Part shown: positions 8,737 to 17,792 of the stretch, one piece after another
Position numbering within the stretch: the first letter of the stretch is position 1
Layout: every line of letters begins with the position of its first letter
Origin: an uncultured Chitinophaga sp.
GTDB taxonomy: Bacteria > Bacteroidota > Bacteroidia > Chitinophagales > Chitinophagaceae
Direction of reading: 5' to 3'
Assembly (NCBI RefSeq): GCF_946479755.1
Contig: NZ_CAMLHC010000006.1
Span: forward strand, 186,001 to 250,000
DNA: 64,000 nucleotides
Program-made: the position numbers and the translations under genes
Notes under the pieces: generated by a model
Seen by the model: the letters and a program-made list of their open reading frames with translations, nothing else
The model's database searches: none
What the model was told of the DNA's origin: nothing

Positions 8737-9771
8737 ATGCGTGCTTTATATACGATGCTCACCCTGGCCGTTATTGGACTGTTCACATTTGCTTCCTGCA
8801 GTAAAAATGAGCAGCCGGTCAGTAATAACTATGAATGCGATACATCTGCTCCTGTAATGGGTGAGGTCAATTACCGGGAAGAATTGCGTGACTTCATCCA
8901 GGAGATCAGCGGCTGGGCACGGGCGCAGAAGCCCGGTTTTATCGTGGTGGCGCAGAACAGTACAGAGTTGCTGACGACCACCGGCGACACCTCCGACCCG
9001 GTGATGCCCGATTACCTCAACGCGCTCGACGGCATCGGCAGAGAGGAGCTATACTACGGGTATGAGAATCACGATAATGCCATGACGCCCGATGATGTGA
9101 CCGCAGAATGGGTACGGTTTGGAAAACGGGCTGTCGCCAACCACCTTACGGTCATGACCACGGATTATTGCAGCACCCCTGCCTATATGACCGCTTCCTA
9201 TCAAAAGAACGAAGACAACGGATTTATCTCCTTTGCCACCGCCAGCCGTCAGCTGCAGACCATCCCCACCAGCGCGCCGTACCGGGAAAACGCCAACAAT
9301 ATCAACACCCTGGCAGACGCTAAAAATTTCCTCTACCTGATCTATCCGGACGACCAATATATCAACCAGCTGAAAGCGACCAACTACGATGTGCTCGTCA
9401 TCGATGCTTTCCCGCCGGAAGGCGGAGCCAATACCTGGACACTCAGCCAGGTCAATTCCCTGAAAGTGAAGAAGAATGGTGGTAAAAGGCTGGTGCTGGC
9501 CTATATGAGCATGGGGCAGGCGGAAGATTACCGCTGGTACTGGAACCCGGACTGGCTGAAGCACAAACCTGCATGGCTGGGAGCCATCGACGGCGACTGG
9601 GAAGGCAACTATTATGTCCGCTACTGGATGCCGGAATGGAAAGCGCTTATCTTTGGCAACGCCGACTCCTATACACAGAAATTAATCAACGCCGGTTTTG
9701 ATGGCACTTATTTAGATCCTGTAGATGCGTCAGGATATTGGGAAAATCCGGAAGTCAACACGCCCGGTTGA
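8737..9771 (+). CDS. GH114 / TM1410-like lipoprotein (putative alpha-1,4-polygalactosaminidase-type TIM barrel)
   Basis: A 344-residue lipoprotein: signal peptide with a lipobox ending FASC (Cys near residue 20). The body fits the GH114/TM1410 family, with strands carrying YDVLVIDAFPP, LVLAYMSMGQAEDY, WLGAIDGDWEGNYYVRYW and AGFDGTYLDPVDA in the order seen in that barrel. In the family, members cleave alpha-1,4-linked galactosamine polymers or have unknown glycan substrates; the acidic residues in VIDAF and YLDPVD are the likely catalytic or binding positions (inference). The protein would sit on the outer membrane or periplasmic face. The gene stands alone, with a 150-bp leader and a strong terminator right after the stop. 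Confidence 0.8.
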   Translation: MRALYTMLTLAVIGLFTFASCSKNEQPVSNNYECDTSAPVMGEVNYREELRDFIQEISGWARAQKPGFIVVAQNSTELLTTTGDTSDPVMPDYLNALDGIGREELYYGYENHDNAMTPDDVTAEWVRFGKRAVANHLTVMTTDYCSTPAYMTASYQKNEDNGFISFATASRQLQTIPTSAPYRENANNINTLADAKNFLYLIYPDDQYINQLKATNYDVLVIDAFPPEGGANTWTLSQVNSLKVKKNGGKRLVLAYMSMGQAEDYRWYWNPDWLKHKPAWLGAIDGDWEGNYYVRYWMPEWKALIFGNADSYTQKLINAGFDGTYLDPVDASGYWENPEVNTPG

Positions 9772-9772
9772 T

Positions 9773-9803
9773 AAAAATCCGCACAAGGCCTGTGCGGATT
9801 TTT
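9773..9803. terminator. Bidirectional terminator between converging genes
   Basis: A perfect 13-bp inverted repeat (AAAAATCCGCACA and TGTGCGGATTTTT) with a 5-nt loop AGGCC begins just after the stop of the GH114-like gene. The A and T tails let it work for both strands, including the protease gene that ends at 9852. Confidence 0.9.
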
Positions 9804-9851
9804 ATTTGTCTTACTTCCAGGTTTCTTCTTCCTGCATATAAATGACCCTGC

Positions 9852-11621
9852 TTAGATATTTCCCCATACGGACCATCCGCTGCCACTTATCCAGTAGGTG
9901 GTAGTCATCGCTGTGCCACTGGTGGCAAAAACATCGATAAAGTTAGGAGCGCGTGAGATGGCCGCGGGGATCGTATTGATCGGCCCACCGAGATTGACCG
10001 AAGAAGACCAGCCGGTTGTGGCGGTCCGGTTGAAATTGATCAAAGCGTTGCTGCTCCGGGCAAAAACGTGCATATTGCCTGCATCTCTGGCCACTACTAC
10101 AGGATCGGAGGAGAGCGAACCTCCCAGGTCGCTCCACACGCCCCATCCGCTGCCTTCTGTCCAACGGAGCGTAACCAGGCTGTTGGTGGCGCTCCGTGCA
10201 AAAACATCCAGCAGTTGCGGTGCGCTGGAATTGACAGCAGGAGAGCCTGTGATATTACCGCCAAGGTTATTCCATACCGACCATCCTCCATTGGCAGACC
10301 AGGTTATCTGTGTCAGATGGTTGTTGTTTGTCTGTGCCAGTACATGCAGGTGGTCCGCATCCCTGGAGGCCACTGCCGGTTGCGAGGTGATAATGCCGCC
10401 CAGATCCTGCCAGGCAGACCATCCGCTGCCACTGGTCCAGGTCCTGGTCACCAGGGTGTTGCCTGCGCTTCTTGCAAAGACACTGATCACACCGGGAGAC
10501 CGGGAGTTGACCACCGGTGCGTCGGCAATGCTGCCACCGAGGTCTTCCCAGGCCGACCATCCTTTGAGGCTTGTCCATGAAATATGCAGCAGATTATTAG
10601 CCGGTCCTTTCGCAAAAACATCCATGACACCGGCAGCTCTTGATACCGCCGCAGGAATGGAGGATATCGGGCCGAGTGGCTGCCACCTGGACCATTTACC
10701 GGTATTGTTCCATGACTTATGCATCAGGTTATTGGCAGGGCCTATGGTGAAAACACTCATATTGTTGGCATCCCTGGAAATAGCGACTGGTGGTGCATAA
10801 CACGGGGCTGCTTTGGGAACGCGGTATAAATACTCCAGTGCGAGCCGGTCATTGGCGTTAAAGCTGCCACTGGGATCACCGCTGGTGCCCAGGCTGTAGC
10901 AGGTCAGCATAAAAGAGCCTGCATCGGGCCCGGTGGGCGTGCCCGGAACAGGAATGGCGCCTGCGGAGCCGGCGCCCTCATTGCTGCCACTGCCACAGCT
11001 ATAGCCGGGGTTATTCCAGTCGGTATGCCGTAATCCAATGGCATGGCCTATTTCGTGCTCTATCACGTGCCTGATGAAATCCACGTTATTGCCCAACTGG
11101 GATGAGCAGGTATTGATGGTAATGGTAGGATAGGGATTACCACCGGCAGGGAACCCGGAAAAGCCCAGCTGGCCTGCGCTCAGACAGGCTCCTGTTACGG
11201 TGATGTCTGCTGAGGTGGCATTCACATATTTAAAAGTCAGGTCGAGCCCCAGCGCATTATAATTAGCAATGGCTTGCTGTACCGCTGTCACAAAAACGCT
11301 GCTGAGGTTGACCGTACGTACGGTTAACTCGCGTGGTAAACCGGTTACCAGTTGCGTCGTTCTGTACTGTTCCGTTTCTGCGATCCGGAGAGCAGGGCCC
11401 GCCGGCCCCAGGTCATGTTCATACAGCAGTATGTCCCGTTCTACCAGGTAACCGCTGTCAATACGTTGCAGGTCTGTGATACTGAAACCTAACGCTTTGA
11501 TGCGGGCGAGCACGGAGGCCGGTATTGGGCCGGAATCATTGTTCCAGCCGGGATCATCCTGCTTGCAGGAAATACCCAGACAAAAGAGGAGACAGCATAG
11601 GGAGAGGATGAATTTGTTCAT
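9852..11621 (-). CDS. M57-type HEIGH metalloprotease fused to seven-repeat PLL-like beta-propeller lectin
   Basis: 589 residues from the start at 11621, chosen because it opens a lipoprotein signal peptide (MNKFILSLCCLLF, Cys19 after LGIS); the frame extends 22 codons further upstream without such a signal. Residues 100-265 form a metzincin-like protease of the dual-action HEIGH family (Peptidase M57): HEIGHAIGLRH at 189-199 supplies the zinc histidines and catalytic Glu. Residues about 276-589 hold seven tandem repeats of 45-46 residues, each of the form P-A-x-S-R-x-x-x-x-x-x-V-F-A...W-T...GWS-W-x-x-L-G-G. Seven such repeats match the sugar-binding seven-bladed propellers of the PLL/DUF346 group. 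The likely job is a surface protease targeted to glycans (inference). It shares a terminator with the converging gene. Confidence 0.87.
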   Translation of the reverse strand: MNKFILSLCCLLFCLGISCKQDDPGWNNDSGPIPASVLARIKALGFSITDLQRIDSGYLVERDILLYEHDLGPAGPALRIAETEQYRTTQLVTGLPRELTVRTVNLSSVFVTAVQQAIANYNALGLDLTFKYVNATSADITVTGACLSAGQLGFSGFPAGGNPYPTITINTCSSQLGNNVDFIRHVIEHEIGHAIGLRHTDWNNPGYSCGSGSNEGAGSAGAIPVPGTPTGPDAGSFMLTCYSLGTSGDPSGSFNANDRLALEYLYRVPKAAPCYAPPVAISRDANNMSVFTIGPANNLMHKSWNNTGKWSRWQPLGPISSIPAAVSRAAGVMDVFAKGPANNLLHISWTSLKGWSAWEDLGGSIADAPVVNSRSPGVISVFARSAGNTLVTRTWTSGSGWSAWQDLGGIITSQPAVASRDADHLHVLAQTNNNHLTQITWSANGGWSVWNNLGGNITGSPAVNSSAPQLLDVFARSATNSLVTLRWTEGSGWGVWSDLGGSLSSDPVVVARDAGNMHVFARSSNALINFNRTATTGWSSSVNLGGPINTIPAAISRAPNFIDVFATSGTAMTTTYWISGSGWSVWGNI

Positions 11622-11748
11622 AGTTGACAGATTTTTAGCTACATCAGTTAAAGAGGAGAACAGCGCCATACTTTCGGGGAATATCACAGGGTAGTGGTAT
11701 CAGGGCCACAGCATCGTTTTACGGGTAACATAAATATAAACAGCGGGG

Positions 11749-12486
11749 ATGCTACCGGCTCACAGCCTTATGATGAGCATATTTCGTGTATCTTTAAGCA
11801 TGTCGATAGCGTTACTGGACATTGATAAAGGATACGCCTTGTTTTCTAAAAGTGATTACGAAACGAGGAAACATGCCCATTATGTTATTGAAATAATCTA
11901 CAGCACCACAGGGACCTTTAGCGTAGAAACCCACCATGGTCGCTATACACACCTTAGCAATGCCATTATCCCTTCCAATCTTCAGCATCGTTTCAGCAGC
12001 CTGAAGGCCACTTGTCAACTCGTGTTTCTTGATCCGCTTTCTCTCCCCGGGAGATATATCAGACAACACTACCAGCTGCATTTACAAAAGGACGTATTGT
12101 GTAATGTGCCTGGACTGGAACGGTTTTATAACGAAGGGGTGTTTACGGTTCCGCAGGTGCCGTTGGAGCCGTTGGACGAAAGAATACAGACCTGCCTGCA
12201 GACGATCGATGCGCAGGTGGCCAGCCATAAAATAACGTTGCCGCAACTGTCGGAGACTTCCTTTTTATCTGAAGGGCGGCTCTCACACCTGTTTAAAGAA
12301 CAGCTTGGCATATCCGTACACCAATATGTTCTCTGGAAGCGAATGCAGCTGGCCATCATGAAATCCCGCGAAGGCTGTTCTCTGACAGCCTGTGCCCATC
12401 ATGTTGGATTTACCGACTCCTCTCATTTTATCCGGGTATTTAATAAAATGTTCGGCATAAGGCCTTTTTTTGCGCTGAAAAGTTAG
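11749..12486 (+). CDS. AraC family transcriptional regulator
   Basis: 245 residues as the longest frame; starts at 11773 or 11800 are also possible, the last giving MSIALLDIDKG. The N-terminal half is a cupin-like sensing domain (HAHYVIEIIYSTTGTF, residues about 42-57). The C-terminal 100 residues are the AraC double helix-turn-helix: LSEGRLSHLFKEQLGISVHQY for the first and CAHHVGFTDSSHFIRVFNKMFG for the second, with the canonical G-F-x-D-x-S-H-F-x-R-x-F signature. It would bind DNA as an effector-responsive activator. The neighbours are the divergent metalloprotease gene and a methyltransferase 64 bp downstream; either could be a target, but nothing in the sequence proves this. Confidence 0.9.
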   Translation: MLPAHSLMMSIFRVSLSMSIALLDIDKGYALFSKSDYETRKHAHYVIEIIYSTTGTFSVETHHGRYTHLSNAIIPSNLQHRFSSLKATCQLVFLDPLSLPGRYIRQHYQLHLQKDVLCNVPGLERFYNEGVFTVPQVPLEPLDERIQTCLQTIDAQVASHKITLPQLSETSFLSEGRLSHLFKEQLGISVHQYVLWKRMQLAIMKSREGCSLTACAHHVGFTDSSHFIRVFNKMFGIRPFFALKS

Positions 12487-12550
12487 CCGTTTTGTACAAT
12501 TTTTACCGCTCCTGTTTGTCGAGTTTTGAGGTATCAAAACATATCCGGCG

Positions 12551-13192
12551 ATGAACAAATTTACCCCCGCCCTCGGCTTTGACGGGCTGACAGGATTTTA
12601 TGATCTGGCGATTACACTGACGATGCCGGAAAAGAAGTTCAGGACTAAGCTGATCGATGAATTAGCACCTGCAAGAGGTGAGGCGATCCTGGAGTTCGGG
12701 TACGGGACGGCACAGAACCTGATCCTTATACAACGGCGTCACACCAGCGCCAGGCTAACGGGCGTGGACATAGATCCGAAAGTCCGCAGGATTGCGCTGC
12801 ATAAGTTAAAAAGGCGCGGCCTTTCCCTGCCCCTCGATCTTTATGACGGAGAAACGCTGCCCTATGCTGACAACTCATTTGATAAAGTTTTTAGTTCGCT
12901 CGTCTTCCACCAGTTGACCAGGGATACCAAGCTTTTATGCCTGAAAGAGATCTACCGGGTACTGAGACCGGGCGGTACGCTTGTTATCGGTGACTGGGGT
13001 AAGCCGGCCTCGCGCTTTATGCGGTGGGCGTTCTATATCGTGCAGCTGCTGGATGGCTTCAAAACAACGGCAGACAATGTGAAGGGGTATATGCCCGTGT
13101 TCATGAAGCAGGCGGGGTTCAGGCAGGTGGCGGAGCGGGGAAATATGAATACGCGGGTGGGGACGTATTGTTATTACCGGGGTGAGAAATGA
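12551..13192 (+). CDS. Class I SAM-dependent methyltransferase
   Basis: 213 residues. Motif I is ILEFGYGTAQN (residues about 43-53), followed by GVDIDPK for the acidic ribose-binding end of strand 2, LPYADNSFDKVFSSLVFHQ for motifs II-III and LRPGGTLVIGDWG for the post-motif strand. This is the Methyltransf_11/UbiE-like layout of small-molecule methyltransferases. The first Gly-rich loop reads EFGYGTA rather than the usual E-x-G-x-G-T-G, a minor variation. The gene follows the AraC regulator by 64 bp on the same strand and may be cotranscribed. The substrate is unknown. Confidence 0.88.
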   Translation: MNKFTPALGFDGLTGFYDLAITLTMPEKKFRTKLIDELAPARGEAILEFGYGTAQNLILIQRRHTSARLTGVDIDPKVRRIALHKLKRRGLSLPLDLYDGETLPYADNSFDKVFSSLVFHQLTRDTKLLCLKEIYRVLRPGGTLVIGDWGKPASRFMRWAFYIVQLLDGFKTTADNVKGYMPVFMKQAGFRQVAERGNMNTRVGTYCYYRGEK

Positions 13193-13200
13193 GCGACATC

Positions 13201-13232
13201 TATCCCCTGGCGATGCTCGTCGTCAGGGGATA
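13201..13232. terminator. Hairpin between converging genes
   Basis: TATCCCCTG (13201-13209) pairs with CAGGGGATA (13224-13232); allowing one G-U the stem extends to 13 bp with a 6-nt loop. It lies in the 55-bp gap between converging genes. There is no long T run, so efficiency is uncertain. Confidence 0.6.
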
Positions 13233-13247
13233 GATCATATATCGCTT

Positions 13248-14984
13248 TTATTTTGAAGTGATTTTACCGATGGCGATTTTTGATTTGCCCATCATCCGGT
13301 CTGTTTTTCCCACCATGTACATATCGTTGCCGACGATGGCGCCCAGCCGGGGCATAGCAGTGGGAACGTCTGTATTGGAGAAAAATACTTTCCGGGTGAC
13401 TTTGCCGGACGTTTCGTCGATGCTTACCAGGTAGCAGTTGGATTTAGCATAACGGCCAATAGCCTTTGCTTTCTGTCCTGCCTGGGTGACGTTGCTGTTT
13501 TTGGAGTGGTCGTTCATCAGCAGCTGGATGGAACCATTGGCCTGCAGTGCACCGAAGCCTGAATAAAAAGGCCTGTTTCCTTCGTTGAAATAACTGTTAT
13601 GGTAGTAAATCCCGCTGGTGGGAGCTGATGAACTGTTCATCACGATGATTTCCCGCTGGTCTTTTGGCAGGACCTGTAGCCATCCGATGTTACCTGCAGC
13701 ATCTATTTTACACATCATCAGGTCGCCGGACAGGTAGTGCGCATAGGTGCTTGATCTCCACTGGCTGGGCGATCCGTGGGAGCCCGGGGTGTAACTCTGG
13801 CTGGTGGTCACGTAGTGGCGGTATTGTTCCGCCAGGATAATCAGTCCGTCGTCTGCCGTATAAAAAATCTTCCGGAATTGCATATGCCTGGAAAAGCCTT
13901 CTCCTTCATCTTTCATTTTCCCCAGTTCTGCTCTCATTTTACGTTCTTCCCTGCTTTCGTCTTTGTCGTCAGTATCATCGTCGTCTTCCTTATCCTGGTC
14001 AGATAACAGGGAATTGTTGATTTTCCTGTCACTGGTGGATATCACCTTGCCGTCGGACACGTTAATACGCTGCACCAGCAATCCATCGATGGTCCTGCCT
14101 TTTTTCTCATTACTGTAGAAAGCAGCCAGGACGAGGTCTTTATTCTTTTCCTGTACCAGCTTGGTACTGGAGAGCCATTTCCCGTTGATACCGGTATTGA
14201 TCTCCGCTTCCTGCTTTCCTTTGTTGTTGTAGATGCGGATGTTGTAATTGGTGAAGTCCAGGAATTTCTCTTTTTTCTTTCTGCCTTCTTCGTATTCGAA
14301 CATGCGGCCTACCAGTACTATTTTACGATCGTTTGTGTACAATACATCTTCCAGCTGGTATTTTTTACGTTCAAACTCATTCCTGAGGATAAGTGGTTTG
14401 GCAGTAGCTTTCAGATTTTTATCAAGCTCCTGTATTTTGTATTCATTCTTCTCTGATCCTTCCACGCTGCTTACAATCAGCATCGTTGTGCTGTCTGCGT
14501 TGTAGCCGATCTTGAAATCAATATCATCTCTTTTCTCATCTTTCTGGAAGGTAGCCACCTCTCTCCATTCTCCGGTCAGTTCGCCCGTTTTTTTATTGAC
14601 AGCAGAAGCGTACAGGGCCAGTGTCCTGTCGCGTTTACTATAGTCAGAAGAGAACAGGAACAGTTTCTCCTGGCAGGCGAAGAACTGCACAAATTCTTTA
14701 CCTCTCAGTTCTTTGTTAAAGTCGTTGCGGTAAACTTCGGTTAAGTTTTTATCCACTTTTACGAGAGACGCCGATTCCCGGAAGGAGGCGCCAACGACGA
14801 AGTAGGCTTTCATAGCTACGTGGCTTTCTTCAAGATAAGCGCCGTCGTCGTCTGCAGCTATTACTCTCAGGTCAGTACTGCCTCTGCGGAGTTTAAATTC
14901 TTCTCCCCATTTTATGGCTGTTTTTTGGGCGTGGGTTATTGTGCTGAAAAGTAGCAGGTACAGGAGCGGGTAAACGCGTTTCAT
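13248..14984 (-). CDS. Uncharacterised secreted protein
   Basis: 578 residues with a clear Sec signal peptide (MKRVYPLLYLLLFSTITHAQ, cleavage after the Ala before Gln20). The mature protein is made of many short beta-strand segments with repeated 'KIVLVG', 'DLVLAAFYS', 'NDMYMVGKT' type phrases, which suggests a beta-propeller, but no repeat is regular enough to name. An acidic stretch lies in the middle (QDKEDDDDTDDKDESREERK, about residues 330-350). I recognise no family with known function; proteins of this type are frequent in Bacteroidota periplasm. It is monocistronic, converging on the methyltransferase gene. Confidence 0.8.
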   Translation of the reverse strand: MKRVYPLLYLLLFSTITHAQKTAIKWGEEFKLRRGSTDLRVIAADDDGAYLEESHVAMKAYFVVGASFRESASLVKVDKNLTEVYRNDFNKELRGKEFVQFFACQEKLFLFSSDYSKRDRTLALYASAVNKKTGELTGEWREVATFQKDEKRDDIDFKIGYNADSTTMLIVSSVEGSEKNEYKIQELDKNLKATAKPLILRNEFERKKYQLEDVLYTNDRKIVLVGRMFEYEEGRKKKEKFLDFTNYNIRIYNNKGKQEAEINTGINGKWLSSTKLVQEKNKDLVLAAFYSNEKKGRTIDGLLVQRINVSDGKVISTSDRKINNSLLSDQDKEDDDDTDDKDESREERKMRAELGKMKDEGEGFSRHMQFRKIFYTADDGLIILAEQYRHYVTTSQSYTPGSHGSPSQWRSSTYAHYLSGDLMMCKIDAAGNIGWLQVLPKDQREIIVMNSSSAPTSGIYYHNSYFNEGNRPFYSGFGALQANGSIQLLMNDHSKNSNVTQAGQKAKAIGRYAKSNCYLVSIDETSGKVTRKVFFSNTDVPTAMPRLGAIVGNDMYMVGKTDRMMGKSKIAIGKITSK

Positions 14985-15169
14985 TATCCGTTTTTTTGGT
15001 ATAAGGATCTAAAATTTTTATAAATATATGCTTTATACGCTTCGCTTAAAAGTTTCAGTAAAAAATGCGTATACGGTTTTCCGTAAGATCCGGCTTTTTT
15101 CATCCTGTAGTTTTGATATGAAATCGTCAAAAGGTGTTTATGAATTTAGACTTAACCAAATTTCGTTTT

Positions 15170-15379
15170 ATGAAGATGAATTATTACGTCTCCCTGGATC
15201 CGCAGGATAATGGAGATCATGAAGTGCATAGTCAGGCGTGCCGGGTGTTGCCTAAGCCGGAAGAGCGGTTGTTTCTGGGTGAGTTCTATGCTTGCCAGGA
15301 TGCAGTCAGGGCGGCCAGGAAAGTTTATTTAGCAGCAGATGGCTGTAAAATATGTTCACCGACATGCCATTCCAGGTAG
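15170..15379 (+). CDS. Small conserved Cys/His-containing protein
   Basis: 69 residues from MKMNYYVSLDPQ. The start at 15170 (or 15176) is preferred over an upstream in-frame ATG at 15134 because the conserved part starts at NYYVSLDPQDNGDHEVH. The protein has a pattern of a short strand, a DNGDHEVH element, a Cys, a helix with CQDAVRAARKVY, and a C-terminal CKICSPTCH cluster that could bind a metal. Small proteins of this shape recur in Bacteroidota genomes without assigned function. It is free-standing. Confidence 0.65.
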   Translation: MKMNYYVSLDPQDNGDHEVHSQACRVLPKPEERLFLGEFYACQDAVRAARKVYLAADGCKICSPTCHSR

Positions 15380-15511
15380 CCATTGATGTGAGTTAATATA
15401 CTTCGCCGTCTCCTTTCGCCATTCTTTCACCATTGTTTTACCATATAGGTTTGGTTTTATCTGTTTCATGGAACCGTTCCATCGTTTTTGGCTAAAAAAA
15501 AATTGTTGATT

Positions 15512-16621
15512 ATGGGGTGGTCATTTCGTAAATCTGTTGGCTACGGATTATTCAAAGTGAATTTTTCTAAAAGTGGTGTTAGTTATTCGATGGGAGTGCG
15601 CGGTGCTCGCGTCAACCTGGGTCCCCGGGGAACATATGTTAACCTCAATGCCCATGGTATTAATTATCGGCAAAGAATAGCAGGACCTGTTTATCCCCCG
15701 CCTTTTCCCGGGCCGGCATCAATGCCGGTTGAAGCGCATAATAATATCGCTTCGGCCGACGTGGATACGTTGACGGACACCGACTCCCAGGCATTTATAG
15801 AAGAGCTGAACAGGAAGAGTGCACAGGTTTCTTACGTAAAAGGAGCGATGTTGCCTATGTTGCTGGTTGTTTTTGCGTTCGTGTCTGCTGCCTTCGACAG
15901 GCAGGAGAGGGTTATTAAGAGCGACTACCTGGTATATGAACTCGCCCTTTGTATGATTTGTTTCGTTCCGCTGGTCCGCTGGTTGAAAAGGCTGGACAAA
16001 AGGCGGTTTACCATGGCGATTCATTATGACATGGATGACCAATACCGGCAGGTGTATGAACAATTCACAGTCCATTTTGGTACTTTTTCCCGGTCGTCAA
16101 AGGTCTGGCAGTATCTGAATGCGCAGCGAACCACAGATTACAAGCGAAATGCAGGGGCGGGTAAGATCATCAGAAGAGTAGGGGTGCGGGGGATATCGGA
16201 GAACAAAATACCAACACCCTATTTTGTCACCAATGTGGCGATACCATGTATTACGCTACATAACATGGAGCTGTATTTTTTACCGGAACGGCTGTTAATA
16301 AAGCGTGGAAGTGTTTTTGCCGCGGTATTTTATAAGAATTTACAGCTGAAGGGCCAGTGTGTTAATTTTATTGAATCGGAAACATTGCCTGCAGATGCCT
16401 TGGTGATCAACTATACCTGGCAATACGTCAACAGGTCGGGAGGGCCGGACAGGCGTTTTAATAACAACCGGAAACTTCCGGTATGTGCTTATTCTGAATA
16501 TACATTTACATCAGATACCGGAATTTTTGAAATCATCGCCACCTCGAAACAGTCGGCGATGGATGATTTTGCCGGTTTTATTATAAAGATAGGTGTGTTG
16601 CAGGAGAGGATGGGAGTATAA
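15512..16621 (+). CDS. DUF4236 domain membrane protein
   Basis: 369 residues from the ATG at 15512 (MGWSFRKSVGYG); an in-frame TTG 24 bases upstream is less likely because DUF4236 proteins begin exactly with M-G-x-x-F-R-K. Residues 1-60 are the DUF4236 signature: FRKS, NFSKSGVSYSMG, GARVNLGPRGTYVN and a terminal GINYRQ. Two membrane segments follow (about 113-132 and 143-160). The C-terminal 200 residues are soluble with mixed strands and no recognised fold. The role of DUF4236 is unknown. The gene ends before a probable terminator at 16696. Confidence 0.82.
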   Translation: MGWSFRKSVGYGLFKVNFSKSGVSYSMGVRGARVNLGPRGTYVNLNAHGINYRQRIAGPVYPPPFPGPASMPVEAHNNIASADVDTLTDTDSQAFIEELNRKSAQVSYVKGAMLPMLLVVFAFVSAAFDRQERVIKSDYLVYELALCMICFVPLVRWLKRLDKRRFTMAIHYDMDDQYRQVYEQFTVHFGTFSRSSKVWQYLNAQRTTDYKRNAGAGKIIRRVGVRGISENKIPTPYFVTNVAIPCITLHNMELYFLPERLLIKRGSVFAAVFYKNLQLKGQCVNFIESETLPADALVINYTWQYVNRSGGPDRRFNNNRKLPVCAYSEYTFTSDTGIFEIIATSKQSAMDDFAGFIIKIGVLQERMGV

Positions 16622-16695
16622 TAACGGTTAATATGTCCTGCGGAAAAATTCAGGGGAGATAGAACCTGGTAACCGCAGGTTCCTGGTGAGTGGAT

Positions 16696-16730
16696 AAGCC
16701 TTCAGGTCGTCTGGCCTGGGGGCTTTTTTA
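16696..16730 (+). terminator. Probable terminator after the DUF4236 gene
   Basis: AAGCC-TT-CAGG and CCTG-GG-GGCTT form a stem with a 2x2 internal loop around an 8-nt loop, followed by TTTTTATTTTTT. Confidence 0.6.
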
Positions 16731-16757
16731 TTTTTTGCGGGCGGGGGGAGCTTGTCG

Positions 16758-17699
16758 TTAGTTTTTTGGAAGAATGCGTGTCTCGAGCATATAGATGGTA
16801 AGTGGCCTCAGTTGATAGCCAAACACTACAGGGTGCTCACCGGGTAACGTAAAGTATTCTATTTTCCCTTTGATCTTGGAATACCAAACCTTTCCGATAG
16901 CCTGGTAGGTGATCGTGTCCGGCTTGGTGATCTTCCTGAAGTATTTCAGTCTTAATGTATCCCGTGGTATGATGACCGCATTCGGTATTTTCTGGTTACA
17001 GGCTACGGGTTCGTAGTGATCTTCCTGCCAATACATACATTCCCCGGAGGCAGGGGGTTGCATCCACCACCACATGCCCCCTGTTCCTGCTACCAGCGAT
17101 AACATGATTGCGGTGACCAGTGTTTTCGCGGATTTCCGCGGCGTTGCACTGAAGGCACTGATTGTTAGCGGTTTAGTGCCGGTGTTTTCCCCATCTTTTG
17201 CGTCTTCCTCCTGGATGGCGTCTTCGAGCCGGACTGGAATTGCCGGGCTTTCCGGATTTTCCGGAATTACCGGAATAGCCGGAATAACCGGATGCTCCGC
17301 TGGTTGATCATTCCCGGAAATCACTTCATTCCCGGAAATTACTTTTCCTATTTCCCAGGGCCTGCCGGGGAAGTCGATTAGCCAGGCCAGCAGTTCAATA
17401 TTCTTCACCTCGGGGTTTTCTGACTTTCCTTTCAGGTAATTGACCAATGGCCTGAATTTATCTGTGCTGCATATTTCGAGGATACGCTTACAGGTTTTCG
17501 ACTCATCCAGGTCCCCGCAGAAATCCCTGATGACCTTCTCATCCCGTTTACTAACCCCCAGTGTACATTTTTTTATGCATTCCTCTTTAAGATTGGCCGG
17601 AGTGAGATGCATCAAGCCGTGGGGAAGCGTATTGTTTCCCTTTTTTTGTTCGTACGCCTGCAGGATCAGTTGCTGGTAGTCGCCATAAAGTGTTGCCAT
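16758..17699 (-). CDS. Uncharacterised single-pass membrane protein with Pro/Ile repeat linker
   Basis: 313 residues. N-terminal 115 residues are a helical cytoplasmic domain with four Cys and a WLIDFPGRPWEIGK end. Residues about 120-160 are a low-complexity linker (IPAIPVIPENPESPAIPV). A single membrane segment lies around residues 195-212 (LVTAIMLSLVAGTGGMWWW), followed by a roughly 100-residue extracytoplasmic domain that carries MYWQEDHYEPVACNQ. Proteins of this build are scattered in Bacteroidota as multi-copy paralogues; the function is not known. The linker is encoded by a tandem 9-bp DNA repeat (TTCCGGAAT-like), and the same motif is tandemly repeated in the region just upstream of the gene, see that entry. 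Confidence 0.7.
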   Translation of the reverse strand: MATLYGDYQQLILQAYEQKKGNNTLPHGLMHLTPANLKEECIKKCTLGVSKRDEKVIRDFCGDLDESKTCKRILEICSTDKFRPLVNYLKGKSENPEVKNIELLAWLIDFPGRPWEIGKVISGNEVISGNDQPAEHPVIPAIPVIPENPESPAIPVRLEDAIQEEDAKDGENTGTKPLTISAFSATPRKSAKTLVTAIMLSLVAGTGGMWWWMQPPASGECMYWQEDHYEPVACNQKIPNAVIIPRDTLRLKYFRKITKPDTITYQAIGKVWYSKIKGKIEYFTLPGEHPVVFGYQLRPLTIYMLETRILPKN

Positions 17700-17726
17700 A
17701 AAATGAAGTTATAGAACTGAATAATC

Positions 17727-17790
17727 GGAATTAAACCCGCATTCCCGGAATTTAAAACGGAATACCAGGAAATACTGGAATTGTCGGAAT
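17727..17790. repeat. GGAAT short tandem array upstream of two divergent units
   Basis: GGAAT occurs at 17727, 17747, 17759, 17777 and 17786, with GGAAA at 17768; the last four units are exactly 9 bp apart. The array sits between the start of the minus-strand membrane protein gene and a plus-strand promoter candidate, the location expected of an operator, though a simple-repeat origin is equally possible. Confidence 0.6.
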
Positions 17791-17792
17791 TG

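Noticed and set aside
9898..10800. 300-codon plus-strand frame within the protease-lectin gene
   Set aside because: It is the antiparallel reading of the propeller repeats; codon periodicity, signal and repeats all support the minus-strand gene.
15028..15210. 60-codon frame before the small Cys/His protein
   Set aside because: AT-rich intergenic sequence; its translation has no family pattern and it overlaps the better-supported frame at 15170.
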